From positions 248,001 to 312,000 of the forward strand of contig NZ_SRLA01000004.1 of the NCBI RefSeq assembly GCF_004745825.1: a stretch of DNA of 64,000 bases. Direction: 5' to 3'. Source of the DNA: Hymenobacter fodinae. Its GTDB lineage: Bacteria; Bacteroidota; Bacteroidia; Cytophagales; Hymenobacteraceae. The translations under genes were made by a program, and so were the position numbers. This document shows, one piece after another, positions 44,229 to 52,439 of the stretch (position 1 is the stretch's first letter; each line of letters begins with the position of its first letter). The notes under the pieces were generated by a model. That model did not search any database. It saw only the letters and a program-made list of their open reading frames with translations, and was not told the DNA's origin.

Positions 44229-45473
44229 TTAGTACTGCGTGATGAAGGCATATGCCGACAGCGTGTAGGTAGCTACCGAGGTGAAGTGGTTGCCACCCTG
44301 AATGGGACGCAGCTCTACTTGCTTGGCACCCCGGGCCTGCATAGCCTTATAAGCATCTTGCGAGTTGAAGTAGGGCACGTAATCATCGGCGGTGCCGTGG
44401 AAGAGGGCCGTGGGCGCCTTGGGCTGCCAATCGTAGATGTCGTTGTCGCGGAAGGCGGCTAGCAGGGCAGGGTCGGAGTCGGTGAGTACGCTCTGGCGGA
44501 AGGCATCGGTGAATAGTTGCTTGGGCAGGCTGGGTACTGAGCCAAAAGGGTTGGCCTGCAGCTGCGTAGCATACGGCTCCTTAAAATACGCCGACAGCGG
44601 GCGGTTGAGCTTATATACGCGGTTGTAGGTATCCAGCACCCACACGTAGGTACTCAGGAAGTTCAGTGGCTGATCAGAGTTAAGAATGTACTTGGCAAAG
44701 GCCGTTTTGTGGTAGGCTCCCGCGCCGGGGGCGCTGGCTGTTACGGGCAACTCTGAAGCATACTTCTCTTCCAGCAGCTTGTGCAGAGCCATGGTAGCGT
44801 AGCCGCCTTCTGAGTAGCCCAGCAAGAAGTTCTTGGCGTTTACCTTGATGTTCTGCTGCTTGCAAAACTCCCGGGTGGCCCGCAGCATATCCGCCGAGGC
44901 TGAGGCCAGCGACGCGGCATGCTCGTACGGGTGGGGTAAATCCTTGGAAGACCCGTAGCCAATGTAGTCGGGGGCCGACACTACGTAGCCCGTAGAGGCC
45001 AGCACCGACACCGCCGACCACAGCTCACTGTTCTGGCTATAGTGCGAGGGCGCGCGGTCTTCATCATCGGGCCGGATGGTGCCGTGCTGATAGCTGATAA
45101 CCGGTAGAGCTTGCGTAGTTACGGGCACCAGCACCGCGCCTGAGGCCGTAATGCTGCGGCCATCGGTATTTTGGGTGGTGTAGGTGAGCTTGTATACTTT
45201 GATGGGCAGGCGGGCTAGCGCCCCCACTAGGGGCACATCTCCAACGCGGCTGGCCAATGTGGCCTGGCTGTATTCGCCAATGAGAGAGCTACCTACCAGC
45301 ACGCTGGCCGGAGGGGTTACCGGGGGCGTGGGTGGGGCAGTAGTGGTGTCGGGAGCGTCGGGGGCAGGCGAGTCGCTTTTGCAACCCGGAGAGGCCGCCA
45401 GAAAAACGAAGAGCCACGCTAGCAGCGCGGCTGGTATACGCACAGGGCGATTAGTAAACAGAGGGTGCTTCAC
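44229..45473 (-). CDS. Secreted lipase-like alpha/beta hydrolase lipoprotein
   Basis: 414 residues. The signal peptide ends in LAASPGC (likely lipidated Cys near 31), then a Pro/Thr-rich linker (APDAPDTTTAPPTPPVTPP). The hydrolase fold resembles secretory-lipase type enzymes: PVISYQHGTIR (oxyanion region), SAPDYIGYGSS, nucleophile elbow LLGYSEGGYATM with the catalytic Ser, FHGTADDYVPY with the Asp and GGNHFTS with the His. All three catalytic residues are visible. It should cleave esters at the cell surface. The start is 200 bp from the divergent blaI gene. Confidence 0.88.
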   Translation of the reverse strand: MKHPLFTNRPVRIPAALLAWLFVFLAASPGCKSDSPAPDAPDTTTAPPTPPVTPPASVLVGSSLIGEYSQATLASRVGDVPLVGALARLPIKVYKLTYTTQNTDGRSITASGAVLVPVTTQALPVISYQHGTIRPDDEDRAPSHYSQNSELWSAVSVLASTGYVVSAPDYIGYGSSKDLPHPYEHAASLASASADMLRATREFCKQQNIKVNAKNFLLGYSEGGYATMALHKLLEEKYASELPVTASAPGAGAYHKTAFAKYILNSDQPLNFLSTYVWVLDTYNRVYKLNRPLSAYFKEPYATQLQANPFGSVPSLPKQLFTDAFRQSVLTDSDPALLAAFRDNDIYDWQPKAPTALFHGTADDYVPYFNSQDAYKAMQARGAKQVELRPIQGGNHFTSVATYTLSAYAFITQY

Positions 45474-45623
45474 AGTACTACTTTACAAGCTGAGTTCTTA
45501 CTTATCCTCAACATCAGCCCCGGCAAATAATTCATCTAGCGTCAGTTAGACTGGCCTTTTTTATCAGCTAAAAACGTGACGGCTGAGGTTAATTGGCATA
45601 TTTCGCCTTTACGACTAAAAAAA

Positions 45624-45661
45624 TAGTTGTATAACTAAAATTTAAGTTATACATTTAACTA
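45624..45661. promoter_or_regulatory. Probable BlaI/MecI-type operator
   Basis: GTATAACT (45629-45636) and AGTTATAC (45645-45652) are a perfect 8-bp inverted repeat with an 8-nt spacer, extended by TAGTT at 45624 and AACTA ending at 45661. The dyad lies 16-53 bp before the blaI start. BlaI/MecI repressors bind dyads of this kind upstream of their own gene, so autoregulation is the natural reading. Confidence 0.65.
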
Positions 45662-45676
45662 CATCACTTACTTCAT

Positions 45677-46108
45677 ATGTCACAGACCTTTCCTGAGTTA
45701 ACCCGCGCCGAAGAGCAGGTAATGCAAGTGCTTTGGCGTCGCGGTCCTTCCTACGTGAAAGACGTGCTGCCGGAACTCCCCACGCCTACGCCCGCCTACA
45801 ACACCGTTTCCACCATTATTCGCATTCTGGAGCAGAAGGGGTTTGTCGGCCATGAGGCCTTCGGGCGCACCCACCGCTACTACGCCCTGGTGGCCCAAGA
45901 CGACTACCGACGCTTCTCCTTGCGCAAGTTGCTAGGGGGCTACTTCGGTGGTTCCTTCTCTCGGCTCGTGTCTTTCTTCGCCAAGGAGGAAGACTTAGAT
46001 GCCCATCAACTGGAAGAATTGCTGCGTCATGCTCAACTAGACTCACCTGCTACCCCGCCTGCTGATGAATCTCTCCCTCCTACACCCGAGTCTGAGCGGC
46101 CTGCTTAG
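45677..46108 (+). CDS. blaI: BlaI/MecI/CopY family repressor
   Basis: 143 residues with a winged-helix domain (ELTRAEEQVMQVLWRRGPSYVKDV, YNTVSTIIRILEQKGFVGHEAFG) and a C-terminal dimerisation region. BlaI-type repressors hold their operon off until they are cleaved after activation of the membrane metalloprotease BlaR1, whose homologue is encoded by the next gene, overlapping by 44 bp. A perfect dyad stands right upstream. In Bacteroidota these pairs are numerous and usually not tied to beta-lactam resistance. No beta-lactamase is nearby, so the controlled genes are unknown beyond the operon itself. Confidence 0.93.
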   Translation: MSQTFPELTRAEEQVMQVLWRRGPSYVKDVLPELPTPTPAYNTVSTIIRILEQKGFVGHEAFGRTHRYYALVAQDDYRRFSLRKLLGGYFGGSFSRLVSFFAKEEDLDAHQLEELLRHAQLDSPATPPADESLPPTPESERPA

Positions 46109-47477
46109 TGGAGTGCTCCTGAGCACCGTGCTGCTTGGGGCCTGCTGGTTGTTCTACCAGTTGCTATTGCGCCACGAGCGGTGCTTTCACTTCAACCGCC
46201 GCTTCTTGCTGTACACGCCTTGGCTGGTGCTGGTAGTACCGCCGCTGCTTGGGGCCGCCAGTCCGTGGCTGGCCAGCTGGCGCCAAAGCTGGGCTAGTGC
46301 TGCCTCTTCTGCCGAGGGCCTATTGACTGGCGGAATGCTGCCGGGAGTTACTATTGAGTCTGATAGTCCGCTCAGCACTGCTGATGGGGGATACTGGTTG
46401 CTGGTGGTGTATGGCGCGGGAGTTTTAGTGCTGCTAGGCCACCGCGCCTGGCAACTGCTGCACCTGTGGCACTTGGCGCGCACCTGGCCCAGAGAAGCCC
46501 GAGCGGGGTACACGCTGGCCTACACCGGCGGACAGCGACCCGTCAGCTCCTTTGGACGCCTGATTTTTTGGGACGAAACTACTGAGCTGGCTCCGGCCGA
46601 GGCCGCTCAGGTTCTGCGCCATGAGGTGGCCCATATGCAGCAGCATCATTCCCTGGAGCGCCTGAGTTTGGAGTTGGCGCGGGGGCTGCTGTGGTTCAAC
46701 CCCTTCGTGCACTTCTACCCCGCCGCCTTGGAGCTTACTCACGAACTGCTGGCCGATGAGCAGGCGCTAGGCCACCCCTCCCCTACGGCGGCTGAGGCCT
46801 ACACCACCCTGCTGGCCCGGGTAGCCCTGCGGCAGCTGCATCCTAATTTACCCGTTGCGCATTCCTTCACTCAATCATTTACCCTTACCCGTATTCGTAT
46901 GCTTACTACTTCATCCCCTATTCGGCGCTGGAAACAGTGGCTGCTGGCCCCGGTGGGCACTTCGCTGTTGTTGCTGGTTGCCTGCGAGAAGTCAGCGGAG
47001 AAACCTGAGCCTTCCGCGGCCATCACGTTGAAAGAAGTGACTATGGCCACTCCTTCCTCAGAAAGCACTCCTGCTCCTCCCCCACCCCCGCCGCCAGCCT
47101 TCACCTATGTAGAGCATATGCCTGAGTACCCTGGTGGCCCAGAGCAGTTGCTTGCTGATATTGGCAAGGCCGTGGTGTATCCGGAAAGTGCCAAAGCCGA
47201 GAAGCTGGAAGGCCGCGTATTTGTTCGGTTTATTGTCGGCACGGATGGTACCATTCAGGCGGCTGAGCTGCAGAAGGGCATCGGCTATAACATTAAAGTC
47301 CCGGATGGAGGAGGCAAGCCGGTTGTAACGAAAGTAGTAACGCCCGCCGCACAGGCCATGAACGACATGGCGCTAAATGCCGTGCGCAACCTACCCGGCA
47401 AATGGAAGCCTGGCACCCAGGACGGCAAGCCGGTAGCCGTTTTCTACACCGTGCCCATCACGTTCTCGCTGAAGTAG
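46065..47477 (+). CDS. M56 (BlaR1-like) metallopeptidase fused to a TonB C-terminal domain
   Basis: 470 residues. Four membrane helices at about 8-30, 45-65, 105-125 and 285-305. The zinc protease motif is HEVAHMQQHHSLERL in the cytoplasmic loop, followed by LLWFNPFVHFY and ELLADEQAL. After the last helix (LLAPVGTSLLLLVAC) comes a linker with eight consecutive prolines and then a TonB C-terminal domain (VFVRFIVGTDGTIQAAELQKG, RNLPGKWKPG). The sensor penicillin-binding domain of classical BlaR1 is absent and replaced by TonB, a widespread Bacteroidota variant. It probably senses an envelope state and cleaves or inactivates BlaI. It overlaps blaI by 44 bp. Confidence 0.93.
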   Translation: MNLSLLHPSLSGLLSGVLLSTVLLGACWLFYQLLLRHERCFHFNRRFLLYTPWLVLVVPPLLGAASPWLASWRQSWASAASSAEGLLTGGMLPGVTIESDSPLSTADGGYWLLVVYGAGVLVLLGHRAWQLLHLWHLARTWPREARAGYTLAYTGGQRPVSSFGRLIFWDETTELAPAEAAQVLRHEVAHMQQHHSLERLSLELARGLLWFNPFVHFYPAALELTHELLADEQALGHPSPTAAEAYTTLLARVALRQLHPNLPVAHSFTQSFTLTRIRMLTTSSPIRRWKQWLLAPVGTSLLLLVACEKSAEKPEPSAAITLKEVTMATPSSESTPAPPPPPPPAFTYVEHMPEYPGGPEQLLADIGKAVVYPESAKAEKLEGRVFVRFIVGTDGTIQAAELQKGIGYNIKVPDGGGKPVVTKVVTPAAQAMNDMALNAVRNLPGKWKPGTQDGKPVAVFYTVPITFSLK

Positions 47478-47498
47478 CAAGGCTATACTTGACATGTT

Positions 47499-48128
47499 AT
47501 GAAAGTATCTGCTTTGGCAGGCGTGGTCTGGTGCTTCAGCGCGCTGGGGGCTGCCGCCCAACCCACACCTGTAGCTTACCCTGTCCTTAGCAAGACCCTC
47601 GACAGCCTGGCCTACGTAGATCAGTGGCCTATGCAGCAGCTATTCAAGCAACTGCCCGACAGCGCGGGCCGCAATCTGGTGCAAGTAGAGGCCGATAATT
47701 TCGCCCGGCACCAGCCCATCCTCGAGCGAATTGTGCGCCAGGTAGGGTACCCCGGCTTCCGGCAAGTAGGCGAAACAAGCTCCAACAACTTCTGGCTGTT
47801 GGTGTAGCACGCCGATGCCCACCCAGCATTCCAGCGCCAAGTGCTGCAGCTTATGCTTCCTGAGGTACGCAAGCACAACGCCAACCCAACCAACTATGCC
47901 TACCTCACCGACCGCGTAGCCATCAACTCGGGCCAGCCAGAAGAATATGGCACGCAGGTGGTGTACGAGGGAGCTGGCCTAGGCAAAGCGGTACCTAAGT
48001 CGCTGCGCGACCCACAGAACGTAGACAAGCGCCGGGCCGCTATCGGGATGGAACCACTACAATCCTATCTTAACATGATGACGAATATGCACGAGGAAAT
48101 GAACAAGCCTCGGTCCGTCAATCCCTAG
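47499..48128 (+). pseudogene. DUF6624 gene interrupted by one in-frame TAG
   Basis: A single reading frame of 210 codons is broken only by TAG at 47805-47807. Upstream: signal peptide (VSALAGVVWCFSALGAAAQ) and the DUF6624-like RHQPILERIVRQVGYPGF and NNFWLLV. Downstream in the same frame: HADAHPAFQRQVLQLMLPEV, YAYLTDRVAINSGQPEEYGTQ and a normal end. In this family the position after LLV is normally Gln (LVQHAD), so one C-to-T change (CAG to TAG) explains the break. The rest shows no frameshift or further stop, so the lesion is recent or a sequencing error. It lies 21 bp after the M56-TonB gene, as the third gene of the blaI unit. Confidence 0.85.
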
Positions 48129-48397
48129 AATAGTTGGCGCTTTCTGTACCGGTAGCCATTACCAGCAAAGAGAGCCAGTGCTAGGCCTGTTAAGTTCTCC
48201 AGGCTGCCGACTCGTTCTACTACCACAGCGCCACCGCTCGTGCTACCGCGGGTGGTGGCGTTGTGGTAGTGGCCTAGCGCGTTAAAACCAAGTTAAAAGC
48301 AATTGATTGCGGTAGAAGCCCCGGTCTGGCATTCCCGTTATCCCCGGAAAACCCTCTAACTTAGGGGCTCCATTCGCCTTCAATCTGTTTTTCTTCA
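48129..48397. other. Intergenic region with a strong hairpin
   Basis: 269 bp without a supported gene. It contains a 19-bp near-perfect inverted repeat (48217-48235 and 48254-48272, two mismatches) whose right arm runs into an AGTGGCCTAG motif at 48268-48277, and a CTAGGCCTG motif near 48181. A 55-codon open frame on the minus strand (about 48125-48292) reads smoothly but has no start codon. Confidence 0.5.
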
Positions 48398-49432
48398 GTG
48401 TCTTATTTCCGGACCATCACCCGCCTGACGGCCCCCGCGCTGGCTACTCTAGGCCTCGTCTTCACGCTCACCACCCTGCCCGGCTGCGGCTCACGCTCCG
48501 GCACCGATGCTGAAAACCCCTCGGCCGTAGCCGATACTACCAAGCCCGCGGTAGTGGATACCGTAGCGCTGCAGCGCGCTGCCATGCGCCGCGATTCGCT
48601 CAAGGCCGACTCCATCGTGAAGAAAAGCGGGCAGCTGCCCGGCGCCATTTTGCCCGGTCACCGCATTGTGGCTTTCTACGGCAACATTCGGGCGAAGGGC
48701 ATGGGTATTTTGGGTCGGGAGCCTAAGGAACAGATGCTGGCTAAGTTCCGGAAAGTGCAGAAGGAGTGGCAAGACGCCGACCCCTCGCTGCCCATTCAGC
48801 CGGCTCTGCACAGCGTAACCATTACGGCGCAGGCCGCTGCTGGCAAGGATGGTAAGTACCGCCTGATGAACTCTAAGTCGACCATCGACGAAACCATTCA
48901 GTGGGCTAAAGACAACAACTGCATTGTGTTCCTGGACGTGCAGGTAGGCCTCTCCGACCTGGAGCACGAGCTGCACAAGCTGGAGCCCTGGCTGAAAGAC
49001 CCCATTGTGCACATGGGCATCGACCCGGAGTTTGCCATGCAGACCAAGGGCGTGCGTCCGGGCAAGAAAATTGGGACTTACGATGCCAAGGATGTGAACT
49101 ACGCCATCAACTTTCTGGCGCGCATTGTAAGCGAAAACAAGCTCCCCCCGAAAGTGCTGACCGTGCACCGCTTCACGCAGGGCATGATTACCAACTATAA
49201 AAACATCAAGCTTGATCCGCGCGTGCAGGTGGTAATGCACATGGATGGCTGGGGCAACCCCACCCTGAAGAAAGACTCCTATAAGGCCTACGTGGAAAAG
49301 CAGCCCGTGCAGTACACTGGTTTCAAGCTCTTCTACGAGTACGACCCCCGGCCGGCGCCCCACCACATGATGACGCCCAAAGAAGTACTAGCCGAGCTCA
49401 ACCCCAAGCCGCTGTACATTCAGTATCAGTAA
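48398..49432 (+). CDS. Uncharacterised lipoprotein, possible TIM-barrel
   Basis: 344 residues from the GTG at 48398, which opens a lipoprotein signal ending in LTTLPGC (Cys about 30). After a low-complexity linker the core starts with GHRIVAFYGNIRAKGMGILGREP. It contains strands that each end in acidic or His residues: ALHSVTITAQ, CIVFLDVQVGLSDLEHEL, VHMGIDPEFAM, KVLTVHRFTQGM and VQVVMHMDGWG. This spacing suggests a TIM-barrel glycosidase-like fold, and similar secreted proteins occur in Actinobacteria. No enzymatic activity is known to me. A terminator follows. Function unknown; fold is inference. Confidence 0.7.
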   Translation: MSYFRTITRLTAPALATLGLVFTLTTLPGCGSRSGTDAENPSAVADTTKPAVVDTVALQRAAMRRDSLKADSIVKKSGQLPGAILPGHRIVAFYGNIRAKGMGILGREPKEQMLAKFRKVQKEWQDADPSLPIQPALHSVTITAQAAAGKDGKYRLMNSKSTIDETIQWAKDNNCIVFLDVQVGLSDLEHELHKLEPWLKDPIVHMGIDPEFAMQTKGVRPGKKIGTYDAKDVNYAINFLARIVSENKLPPKVLTVHRFTQGMITNYKNIKLDPRVQVVMHMDGWGNPTLKKDSYKAYVEKQPVQYTGFKLFYEYDPRPAPHHMMTPKEVLAELNPKPLYIQYQ

Positions 49433-49450
49433 ACCGTAGGCCTGCCATAC

Positions 49451-49484
49451 AAAGCCCCGCCCCTATACGGCGGGGCTTTTTTCT
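49451..49484 (+). terminator. Rho-independent terminator
   Basis: AAAGCCCCGCC pairs with GGCGGGGCTTT around a 7-nt loop, followed by a run of T. Confidence 0.9.
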
Positions 49485-49521
49485 TGCCTTTAGAATGTCA
49501 TGCAAAGGTCACGGGTGCAAC

Positions 49522-49542
49522 TTCATGTGCGCTTTACATGAA
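49522..49542. promoter_or_regulatory. Short dyad upstream of the second PAS kinase
   Basis: TTCATGT (49522-49528) and ACATGAA (49536-49542) form a perfect 7-bp inverted repeat with a 7-nt spacer about 90 bp before the kinase start. It could be an operator. A match this short may be chance. Confidence 0.3.
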
Positions 49543-49629
49543 CTCTGTATTTTACGGGTGTTTACCCCGCGGCCGGCCCCGGCTGGGTAGTACCTATGGT
49601 TATTAGAAACTCTCGCGCAGGGCGGCGGG

Positions 49630-52377
49630 ATGTCAGCTGCTCATTCCCCGTCCATGCCTGTTATGCCTGCTCCCACTGCTCTACACGACTACCTGACGGT
49701 GTTTCGACACTTGCCCGGTAACTTTCTACTGTTACTCCCCGACGCCGATTTTACGATTGTAGATAACACCGATGGGCACGCGGGGGTATCGCTGAAAAGT
49801 AGGGAGGAAGTAGCCGGCAAGCCATTGTTCGAGGCCTACCCGCCGTCGGACGAGGAAAACTACCAGATTTTTCGAGGGTCCCTGGCCTACGTGTGCCAGC
49901 AGCGGGAAGAGCACACCATGCCCCGCATCCGCTACGATTTGCCCCGTCCGCTGGAGCAGGGAGGTGGCCTAGAGGAGCGGTACTGGCAAGCCACTCACTA
50001 CCCTATTCTGAACGATGAGGGCCAGTTGCGCTTTATTCTGCAGCAGACGGAAGATGTAACGGCCCAGCACTTGGCGGAGCAGCGGGAACGGCAGGACCGC
50101 CTAGAGCTGGAGGAAAGCCAGGCCCGGGCCCGCTTTCTGCTGGAGGAGCTGCCCGTGATGATGTGGTCTACCTCACCCGATGGCTCCGCTGATTACCAGA
50201 ACCCGCGCTGGCTGGAGTTTACGGGCCGGCAACTGTTGGGGCTGCAGAGCAAAACCTGGCTGGAAGACATTCACCCCGACGACCGAGCACACGCCCAGCA
50301 AGCCTGGAATGAGGCTCAAGCCAACGGCCGCACCTACCAAGTAGAGTATCGCCTGCGCCGCCACGATGGGCAGTACCGCTGGATACTAAGCCAGGGCGTG
50401 GCGCGCTACAATAAAGCCGGGGAGTTGGTAGCTTGGGTGGGGACCGGCCTCGACATTCACGACCAGAAGCAGGTGCAGCAGCAGTTGGCCGCCAAAGACG
50501 AGCAGCTCATGCAGATTATGAGCCAGGTGCCGGCTTATATTGCCACTGTTACCGGGCCCGACCATCGGTTTACCTTCGCTACCCCCAATTATAATACCCT
50601 GATGGGCGGGCGGGTACAGCTAGGCCAGCGCGCCACCGATCTGCTGCCCGAGGTAGCCGCCCAGGGATTTATGGAGCTGCTCGACACCGTGTACCGCACC
50701 CAAGAGCCCTACGTAGGCCACGAAAATCACATCGAGATACTTAACCCCGTTACCGGCGCCACCCAGGAGTATTACCTCAACTTCGTGTACCAACCCCTTT
50801 ATGGTACCGATAAGCAGGTGCAGGGCATCCTGGCCTTTGGGGTAGATGTTACGGAGCAAGTACTAGCCCGACAGCGGGCCGAGACCCTAGCCACCGAGGT
50901 GCGCCGCAGCGACGAGCGCCTGCGCCGCATGACGGAAGCCCTGCCCAACATCACGTTTATTAATGAAGCTTCCGGGACAGGCCACTACGTTAGTCCGCAA
51001 TGGTACACCTACACGGGTTTACCCGTCGGCTCCAGCGTTGCGGCCCATTGGCGGGCAACGGTTCACCCAGATGATCTGGCCCGGGCAGAGCGCGAGTATG
51101 CCCTGGCTCGGCAAGAAGCACGAGGCTGGAGCTTTGAAGTGCGTTTCCGCCGTCACGATGGGCAATACTGCTGGTTCCTGAACCAGGCCCAATCCGAACT
51201 CGATGCCGACGGTAAGCTCCTGCGCTGGTACGGCTCCGACACCGATATTCATGCCCAGAAGGAGCTGACCGAGGCTTTACGCCAAAGCGAGGAGTATTTT
51301 CGGTTTCTGGCGGAAAGTGTGCCCCAGGTTGTATGGACTGCCGCTGCCGATGGGCAAGTCGACTACTTCAATCAGCGGCTGCAGGAAGTTACTGGCCTAG
51401 CCCCCGCGGCCTGCTTGGGTAGTGCTGCTTGGGCTAACATTCTGCACCCCGATGACCAGCAGCGCACCTTGGCCGCGTGGCAGGCCACCCACGAGACAGG
51501 CAGCCCCTACGAAATTGAGTACCGGTTCATCTCGCGCACGGGGGGCTACCGTTGGTTTTTGGGCCGGGCTGAGCCCTTACGCAATGAGAAGGGAGAAATT
51601 GTGCGCTGGTTTGGCTCCTGCACTGATATCGACGAGGTGAAACAGACCCAGCAGCTTCTGCACCGGCAAAATGCTCAGCTCACCCAGATCAATCAGGCTC
51701 TGGACAACTTCGTGTACACCGCCTCTCACGACCTGAAGCAGCCCATCACGAATATGGCCGGCATCTTTGAGGAGCTTAAGCGCACAGCCACCTTCCACGA
51801 CGAGGCCGCCGCCCAGCTCATTGGCATGTTTGAGGGGGCCCTGCAACAGATTAACACCACTATCCAAGATCTTTCGGCGGTAGTGCAGGTGCAGCGCCAG
51901 CACGAGCAGTTACCCGTTGAGCTGATTGACCTTCTGCCTTTCACTCAGGAAATACTGCACAGCCTGCAAGACCAGATTGACCACTCGCACGCCTGCATCG
52001 AGCTCGATTTTGCCGCTACCCCTATCCTGCCATTTGTGCGGCCTAACCTGCAGAGCATCCTGTTTAACCTCATCAGCAATGCCCTGAAGTACGCTGCCCC
52101 TGACCGTCCGCCCGTAATTCGGGTGGGCACATGCTGGGCCGAGGATAACCTGCTGCAGCTTACCGTCCAGGACAACGGCCTCGGCATTGATCTGGAGCGC
52201 CACGAGCGGCAGCTGTTTCAAATGTTCCGGCGCTTCCACCACCACGTGGATGGCTCGGGCATGGGCTTGTATCTAGTAAACCGAATTGTGCAGCAGCTAG
52301 GTGGCAGCCTCGAAGTAGAAAGTGAAGTTAACACTGGCACGCTGTTCCGGCTGCTGCTGCCCATTCAGCCGGTATAA
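49630..52377 (+). CDS. Multi-PAS sensor histidine kinase (HisKA type)
   Basis: 915 residues, no membrane helices. About five PAS domains in tandem (25-150, 165-290, 295-420, 430-555, 560-685), three of them with the PAC pattern RHDGQYRWILSQG / YRWFLGRAEP / WFGSxTDID. Then a dimerisation helix with phosphoacceptor His700 in YTASHDLKQPI, and a HATPase domain (NLISNALKYA, VQDNGLGIDL, GSGMGLYLVNRIV). The ASHDLKQPI box is like cyanobacterial and Bacteroidota phytochrome-type kinases but no phytochrome domain is present. There is no adjacent response regulator. A strong terminator overlaps the stop codon. Signal unknown; PAS domains could bind flavin, haem or small metabolites. Confidence 0.93.
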   Translation: MSAAHSPSMPVMPAPTALHDYLTVFRHLPGNFLLLLPDADFTIVDNTDGHAGVSLKSREEVAGKPLFEAYPPSDEENYQIFRGSLAYVCQQREEHTMPRIRYDLPRPLEQGGGLEERYWQATHYPILNDEGQLRFILQQTEDVTAQHLAEQRERQDRLELEESQARARFLLEELPVMMWSTSPDGSADYQNPRWLEFTGRQLLGLQSKTWLEDIHPDDRAHAQQAWNEAQANGRTYQVEYRLRRHDGQYRWILSQGVARYNKAGELVAWVGTGLDIHDQKQVQQQLAAKDEQLMQIMSQVPAYIATVTGPDHRFTFATPNYNTLMGGRVQLGQRATDLLPEVAAQGFMELLDTVYRTQEPYVGHENHIEILNPVTGATQEYYLNFVYQPLYGTDKQVQGILAFGVDVTEQVLARQRAETLATEVRRSDERLRRMTEALPNITFINEASGTGHYVSPQWYTYTGLPVGSSVAAHWRATVHPDDLARAEREYALARQEARGWSFEVRFRRHDGQYCWFLNQAQSELDADGKLLRWYGSDTDIHAQKELTEALRQSEEYFRFLAESVPQVVWTAAADGQVDYFNQRLQEVTGLAPAACLGSAAWANILHPDDQQRTLAAWQATHETGSPYEIEYRFISRTGGYRWFLGRAEPLRNEKGEIVRWFGSCTDIDEVKQTQQLLHRQNAQLTQINQALDNFVYTASHDLKQPITNMAGIFEELKRTATFHDEAAAQLIGMFEGALQQINTTIQDLSAVVQVQRQHEQLPVELIDLLPFTQEILHSLQDQIDHSHACIELDFAATPILPFVRPNLQSILFNLISNALKYAAPDRPPVIRVGTCWAEDNLLQLTVQDNGLGIDLERHERQLFQMFRRFHHHVDGSGMGLYLVNRIVQQLGGSLEVESEVNTGTLFRLLLPIQPV

Positions 52378-52424
52378 ACACACAAAAGCCGCCACCTCAG
52401 CGAGGCAGCGGCTTTTGTGTGTTT
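52376..52424 (+). terminator. 17-bp bidirectional terminator
   Basis: Arms 52376-52392 and 52408-52424 are perfect complements (AAACACACAAAAGCCGC and its reverse) around a 15-nt loop, between converging genes, overlapping the kinase stop codon. Confidence 0.88.
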
Positions 52425-52439
52425 TATCACTTACCCAGC

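Noticed and set aside
47805..47807. In-frame TAG read as programmed recoding (pyrrolysine-type or readthrough)
   Set aside because: Nothing around it looks like a recoding signal, and I know of no UAG recoding in this phylum. A simple CAG-to-TAG change fits better.
48125..48292. 55-codon minus-strand frame ending in a basic Tyr/Arg/Lys tail
   Set aside because: No start codon between the preceding stop and the protein-like part, so I list it only as a possible gene remnant.
48491..49366. Long minus-strand frame (291 codons) opposite the unknown lipoprotein gene
   Set aside because: It is the antisense shadow of a plus-strand gene with a signal peptide and terminator. Its translation is His/Val/Leu repetitive without a family pattern.
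49494..49506. 13-mer aatgtcatgcaaa shared with 57199-57211, both upstream of signalling genes
   Set aside because: Dozens of shared 13-mers are expected by chance in 64 kb, and the surrounding bases do not match.
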